Shown here piece after piece: positions 60,829-64,000 of a stretch of DNA of 64,000 nucleotides. A model generated the notes under the pieces. It was given only the letters and a program-made list of their open reading frames with translations. It was not told the DNA's origin and did no database searches. Numbering within the stretch: the stretch's first letter is position 1; every line of letters starts with the position of its first letter. This DNA is from Streptomyces marincola (GTDB lineage: Bacteria > Actinomycetota > Actinomycetes > Streptomycetales > Streptomycetaceae). A program made the translations under genes and the position numbers. The stretch lies in assembly GCF_020410765.1 (NCBI RefSeq), contig NZ_CP084541.1, positions 3,662,501 to 3,726,500 on the forward strand, written 5' to 3'.

Positions 60829-62388
60829 TCAGCGCAGGGTCCTGGACGGCGAACCCTCGATGTGGCCGGCGACGAAGGCGTGCGCCAGCGGGCCGATCTC
60901 CGCGCCGATGTCGAGCCCCGCGTCGATGGAGGGCTGGAAGTGGACGCCCGCCCACAGGCGCGACTCGCCGCAGGACGCGGCGAACTCCTGCCACGTGTCC
61001 CAGCTCAGCGTCAGGTCCTCGGCCGGGGTGACACCGGGCTCGATCCACGAGGAGCCCGCGGGGTAGGTGAAGCTGATCCCCGCCTGGTCCGTGCCGCCCA
61101 CCAGCTCGCCGGCCGCCGCCGCGGCGGCGCAGATGCCGGCCGAGCCTGACGGGTACTCGGGGTGGTCGCCCACGGGCAGGTAGCTGTTCCAGTGCTCGCC
61201 CGGCAGGTCGTCGACGGTGCCGCGGCCGGGACCGCCCCAGGCCGTGACCTCCTCGCCCGCGTACAGGTGGCGGATCGCGGTGAACGGGCGCGGGGCGTCG
61301 TACGCGAGCTTGCTGTCCCACATCGCGACGGCCGCGTCGAACGCCGCGATGTGCAGCGTCGCCGCCGTGTGCACGAACGCGATCAGCTCCTCGGCGCCCC
61401 CGGGGCGCCCGCGGCCCGGGGCTGCGGCGGTCTCGGCCGAGAAGCCGCCGCCGAGGAAGAGCAGCTTGTCGTCGAAGAACTCCGCCGTCATCTTCTGCTC
61501 GTCGGTCAGCGCGGCGGACACGGCCAGCACCTCGTCGGCCTGCGCCCGGTACGCCTCCTCGTTCTCCGGGTCGCTGTCGTGCGGCGGCGCGGCCCTGAAC
61601 CGTTCCACGTCGTCGTAGGAGAACGCGTCGGTCCTGCCGAACTGCGGGGTGACGAAGTTCTGCGTGCGGAAGATGCCGTTGCCCATCGACACCACGGCCG
61701 GCTGCCACCGGCCCGGATCACGCAGCTCGTGACCGGTGTTGACCGGAACGTAGCCGGTGTAGTCCGAGTAGGGCACGCGGTGGTACTCGACGCCGCCCTC
61801 GTCGCCCAGCTGGTTCATGCCGTCGCGCACGCGGTGCTCGACGACCGCGCGGCCCGCGGCGATGCCGATGCCCGCCGCCGTCCGCAGGTCCGTCGTGTCC
61901 TCGTCGGGGTCGAGCCCCACGTCCGTCAGCATCGCGCGCCAGTCCGCCTCGTGCTGCGGGAGCAGCGACATCAGCGCGTGGTAGGAGGCGTACAGCAGGG
62001 CGGTGTTGACGTGCCGGTTGTCGCGCGTCTCGCGGGCCGGGCGCCGCCCCAGGTCGGAGTAGATGCCGACGGCCGTCGGATGGTACGGCGCGACCGCGTC
62101 GAACCAGGCGGTCTCAAGGACCGCGACGTAGCGCAGCACGAGCGGCGCGTCCATGCCGTGCGGCGACACCGTCTGCCGCAGCCTGTCCTGCGCGTCCGGC
62201 ACGATGACCTCAAGGGCGGCGTTGCCCCGTCTGAAGTCGAAGCGGTCCGCGTGCCGCGCCGCCTCCGGCTCGCCGCCGCCCGGCTCCGCGGTGGCGTGCC
62301 CGCCGAACGCGAAGGTCGCGACCAGGGCGCACGCGAGCACCGCACGGCCGCGTGCGCGCCGCGGCCCGCGGCCTCTGGTTCCAGCCAT
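60829..62388 (-). CDS. secreted vanadium-dependent haloperoxidase-like PAP2 protein
   Basis: The 519-residue protein has a twin-Arg/basic signal region (RGRGPRRARGRAVLACALVATFAFGG) and a long helical enzyme domain. The metal/phosphate pocket motifs are KLAYDAPRP (K-x6-RP), PEYPSGSAGI (the usual PSGH has Ser here) and SRLWAGVHFQPSID (SR-x5-H-x3-D). The Ser at the histidine position is known to me from Streptomyces vanadium chloroperoxidases of the NapH1 type. The extracellular function is unknown; halogenation or phosphatase activity is possible. ATG 62388 has GGGAC upstream. Confidence 0.85.
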   Translation of the reverse strand: MAGTRGRGPRRARGRAVLACALVATFAFGGHATAEPGGGEPEAARHADRFDFRRGNAALEVIVPDAQDRLRQTVSPHGMDAPLVLRYVAVLETAWFDAVAPYHPTAVGIYSDLGRRPARETRDNRHVNTALLYASYHALMSLLPQHEADWRAMLTDVGLDPDEDTTDLRTAAGIGIAAGRAVVEHRVRDGMNQLGDEGGVEYHRVPYSDYTGYVPVNTGHELRDPGRWQPAVVSMGNGIFRTQNFVTPQFGRTDAFSYDDVERFRAAPPHDSDPENEEAYRAQADEVLAVSAALTDEQKMTAEFFDDKLLFLGGGFSAETAAAPGRGRPGGAEELIAFVHTAATLHIAAFDAAVAMWDSKLAYDAPRPFTAIRHLYAGEEVTAWGGPGRGTVDDLPGEHWNSYLPVGDHPEYPSGSAGICAAAAAAGELVGGTDQAGISFTYPAGSSWIEPGVTPAEDLTLSWDTWQEFAASCGESRLWAGVHFQPSIDAGLDIGAEIGPLAHAFVAGHIEGSPSRTLR

Positions 62389-62711
62389 GAGTACCGTCCC
62401 TTCGGGCGACCGCCCCCGCGGTCGCCGGCTCGGTTCCACCAGTCGCCGACCAGCCTCCGCCCGCCCGCCCGCCGCGTCAGCACAACTGCGGAAGAGGCCC
62501 TGTCGCGGACGCCTTGAGGGCGCGGGCGCCTTGAGGGCGCGGGCGCCTTGAGGGCGCGGGCGTCGAAGGGGTACCCGGCGAACCCGGAACGGATGGGGCC
62601 GCCACGGCGCCGCCCCGCCGCCGTGTCGGACCTGTCCGTGTCGCGGCGTGGGACGTCGGGGCCCCGGGCAACTGCCCGGTCCCCGCCCCGTGCTTGCGCC
62701 GGTGCCTGCGC
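62389..62711. other. 323-base intergenic region with a tandem repeat
   Basis: No gene is supported. It holds three exact 17-base copies (GCCTTGAGGGCGCGGGC) at 62511-62561; nothing else stands out. Confidence 0.5.
62511..62561. repeat. three 17-base tandem repeats
   Basis: Three perfect adjacent copies of GCCTTGAGGGCGCGGGC lie between the convergent/divergent genes of the peroxidase and VOC protein. Confidence 0.85.
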
Positions 62712-63065
62712 TCAGCTCCTCCGCTCACTCAGGACGCAGAACTCGTTGCCCTCCGGGTCGAGGAGGGTCACCCAGTGCTGCTCCTCCCGCACGGTGTCGG
62801 CGCGCCGGGCGCCCAGAGCGAGCAGCCGGGCGACCTCGGCCTCCTGGTCGTCGGGGCGGAAGTCGGGGTGGAGCCGGTTCTTCGACGCCTTGCCCTCGGG
62901 AACAGGCACGAAGAGCAGCCCCGGCATCCGGTCCGGCTCAGGCCGGATCTCGATGATCTCCTCGGATTCGTCGACCACCACCCAGCCGAGAGCCTCGGCC
63001 CACCAGCGCCCGAGGGCGACGGGGTCGGCGGAGTCGACGATGATCTGTTCCCATTCCAGTGCCAT
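62712..63065 (-). CDS. VOC/glyoxalase family protein
   Basis: The 117-residue protein has two beta-alpha-beta-beta-beta modules (WEQIIVDSADPVALGRWWAEALGWVVV; HPDFRPDDQEAEVARLLALGARRADT...WVTLLDPEGNEFCVL). It is of the common Streptomyces VOC type with unknown substrate. ATG 63065 is preceded by TATGCT, ending 7 bases before, a possible leaderless start. Confidence 0.88.
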   Translation of the reverse strand: MALEWEQIIVDSADPVALGRWWAEALGWVVVDESEEIIEIRPEPDRMPGLLFVPVPEGKASKNRLHPDFRPDDQEAEVARLLALGARRADTVREEQHWVTLLDPEGNEFCVLSERRS

Positions 63066-63147
63066 GGGCCTGAGCATAGTCAACGCCCCTGCTAGGGTGG
63101 GTTTTTCGCCATGCCGCAACGCGGAGTCGCGGAGGGGACCGGACACC

Positions 63148-64000
63148 GTGCACGCATCCGACCCGCTGGGGCGCGAGCATTCCGCCGGCCTGCTGCGCGC
63201 GGAGATCGACCGCACCGCCGACAGCCACGGCGGCCTCGTGCTTGTCGCCGGCGAGGCGGGCATCGGCAAGACGACCCTCGTGACCAGCGCCCTCGGGCAC
63301 GCGCGGGCGCGCGGCGCCCTCGTGCTCGCCGCCGCGTGCTGGGAGCACGGCGGCAGCCCCGGGTACTGGCCGTGGATGCAGGTCGTGCGCGCGCTGCGCC
63401 GCGCGGCAGGACCGGGCCGCTGGCCGGCCCTGGCCGAGACCTCGGGCCCCGGCCTGGCCGCGCTGCTCGGCGAGGGCGGCGGGGAGGCGCGTTCCGCACC
63501 TGACACAGGACCCGGCGCAGGACCCGGCGGCGACGGCGAACGGCCGCCCGCCGCGCGCGACTTCCTCCTGCACGACGCCGTGACCGACCTGCTGCTCTCG
63601 GCCGCCCAGTGGCGGCCCGTGGTCGTCGTCGTGGAGGACCTGCACTGGGCCGACGCGGCCTCCGTGCGCCTGCTCCAGTTCCTCGTGCGGCACACGTGGT
63701 CGGAACGCGTCCTGGTGATCGGCACCTACCGCGACGACGCGGCCGAAGGCCCGCGGGGCGCGCTGCCGGAACCCCTGCTCGCCCGCGCCCGCGTGCTCGC
63801 CCTGACCGGCCTCGCCCCGGAGGCCGTCGCGCGGCTCATGGCGCGGACGACCGGCAGGGAGCCGGACGGCGGGACGGCGGCCGAGGTGCACCGGCGCACC
63901 GGCGGCAACCCGTTCTTCGTGGAGCAGACCGCGCGGCTGTGGGCCCAGGGCAGCCCGGTGGACGAGATGGCGCCCGGGGTGCGCTGGACGCTGGAGCAGC
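63148..64000 (+). CDS. AAA ATPase/LuxR-type large regulator (partial, runs off the window)
   Basis: The visible 284 residues start with MHASDPLGREHSAGLL and show Walker A (GEAGIGKTTLV), Walker B (VVVVEDLHWADAAS) and the sensor-like TGGNPFFVEQTARL. This matches LAL/MalT-like regulators (AAA_16 then TPR-like repeats and a LuxR HTH), of which only the ATPase is seen. GTG 63148 is preceded by GGAGGGG. A TAGGGT box lies at about 63092. The C-terminal part is beyond the end of this sequence. Confidence 0.85.
   Translation, partial: MHASDPLGREHSAGLLRAEIDRTADSHGGLVLVAGEAGIGKTTLVTSALGHARARGALVLAAACWEHGGSPGYWPWMQVVRALRRAAGPGRWPALAETSGPGLAALLGEGGGEARSAPDTGPGAGPGGDGERPPAARDFLLHDAVTDLLLSAAQWRPVVVVVEDLHWADAASVRLLQFLVRHTWSERVLVIGTYRDDAAEGPRGALPEPLLARARVLALTGLAPEAVARLMARTTGREPDGGTAAEVHRRTGGNPFFVEQTARLWAQGSPVDEMAPGVRWTLEQ

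Noticed and set aside
1..64000. CRISPR arrays, rRNA genes or complete insertion sequences
   Set aside because: No regularly spaced repeats, no rRNA-like sequence and no transposase with terminal inverted repeats were seen.

Overview
This window is a high-GC actinobacterial chromosome segment, almost certainly from Streptomyces or a close relative. The evidence is the very high GC at third codon positions, frequent GTG starts, many apparently leaderless genes, BldC, an Lsr2-family protein, a DUF3073-type protein, MmyB-type XRE regulators, a rare TTA codon in a regulator, and an LAxTG surface anchor. The order of the purine and development genes from purD to hrpA follows what I recall of the S. 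coelicolor core chromosome. There is no rRNA, CRISPR array or intact insertion sequence.

Region 1 (0-25 kb) is mostly core. It carries a GntR regulator, a SLATT-like membrane protein with an unusual cysteine cluster, and purine genes in several blocks: purD, purC, purS-purQ-purL (overlapping stop/start codons), then purF-purM. Between these lie a two-component system co-oriented with an ABC exporter (8.9-12.6 kb), two tRNA-Gly genes, an lsr2-family gene divergent from purS, and several small conserved Streptomyces proteins. A DUF3073 protein, leucine/valine dehydrogenase and a conserved hypothetical close the block.

Region 2 (25-31.7 kb) holds bldC with a 397-nt upstream region and a clear terminator, tRNA-Asp, the giant HrpA-type helicase and a membrane protein.

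Region 3 (31.7-46.5 kb) looks accessory and lies between two identical tRNA-Asp genes. It has a 58-aa membrane protein, an unknown 351-aa protein, a lower-GC pair encoding a HipA-like kinase and a DUF3037-type protein, and two separate XRE-regulator/short-chain-dehydrogenase modules. It also has a methyltransferase and two secreted surface proteins, one with an LARTG sorting signal, downstream of a Zur/Fur-like box. At its end is a seryl-tRNA synthetase of a lineage unlike the one I recall for streptomycetes, under a T-box leader. That SerRS/T-box unit is the strongest candidate for a specialised system here, perhaps self-resistance or a stress copy of SerRS.

Region 4 (46.5-64 kb) is typical Streptomyces accessory metabolism. 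It has a LacI regulator divergent from a GH51 arabinofuranosidase plus an aldo/keto reductase, a geranylgeranyl-reductase-type flavoprotein, an epimerase and a methyltransferase. It continues with a LysR/MFS divergent pair, a hydrolase, a TPR protein, a TetR/NAD(P)-binding divergent pair with a palindromic operator, an internally deleted IS701-like transposase relative, a secreted vanadium-haloperoxidase-like protein, a VOC protein, and a large ATPase regulator cut off by the window end.
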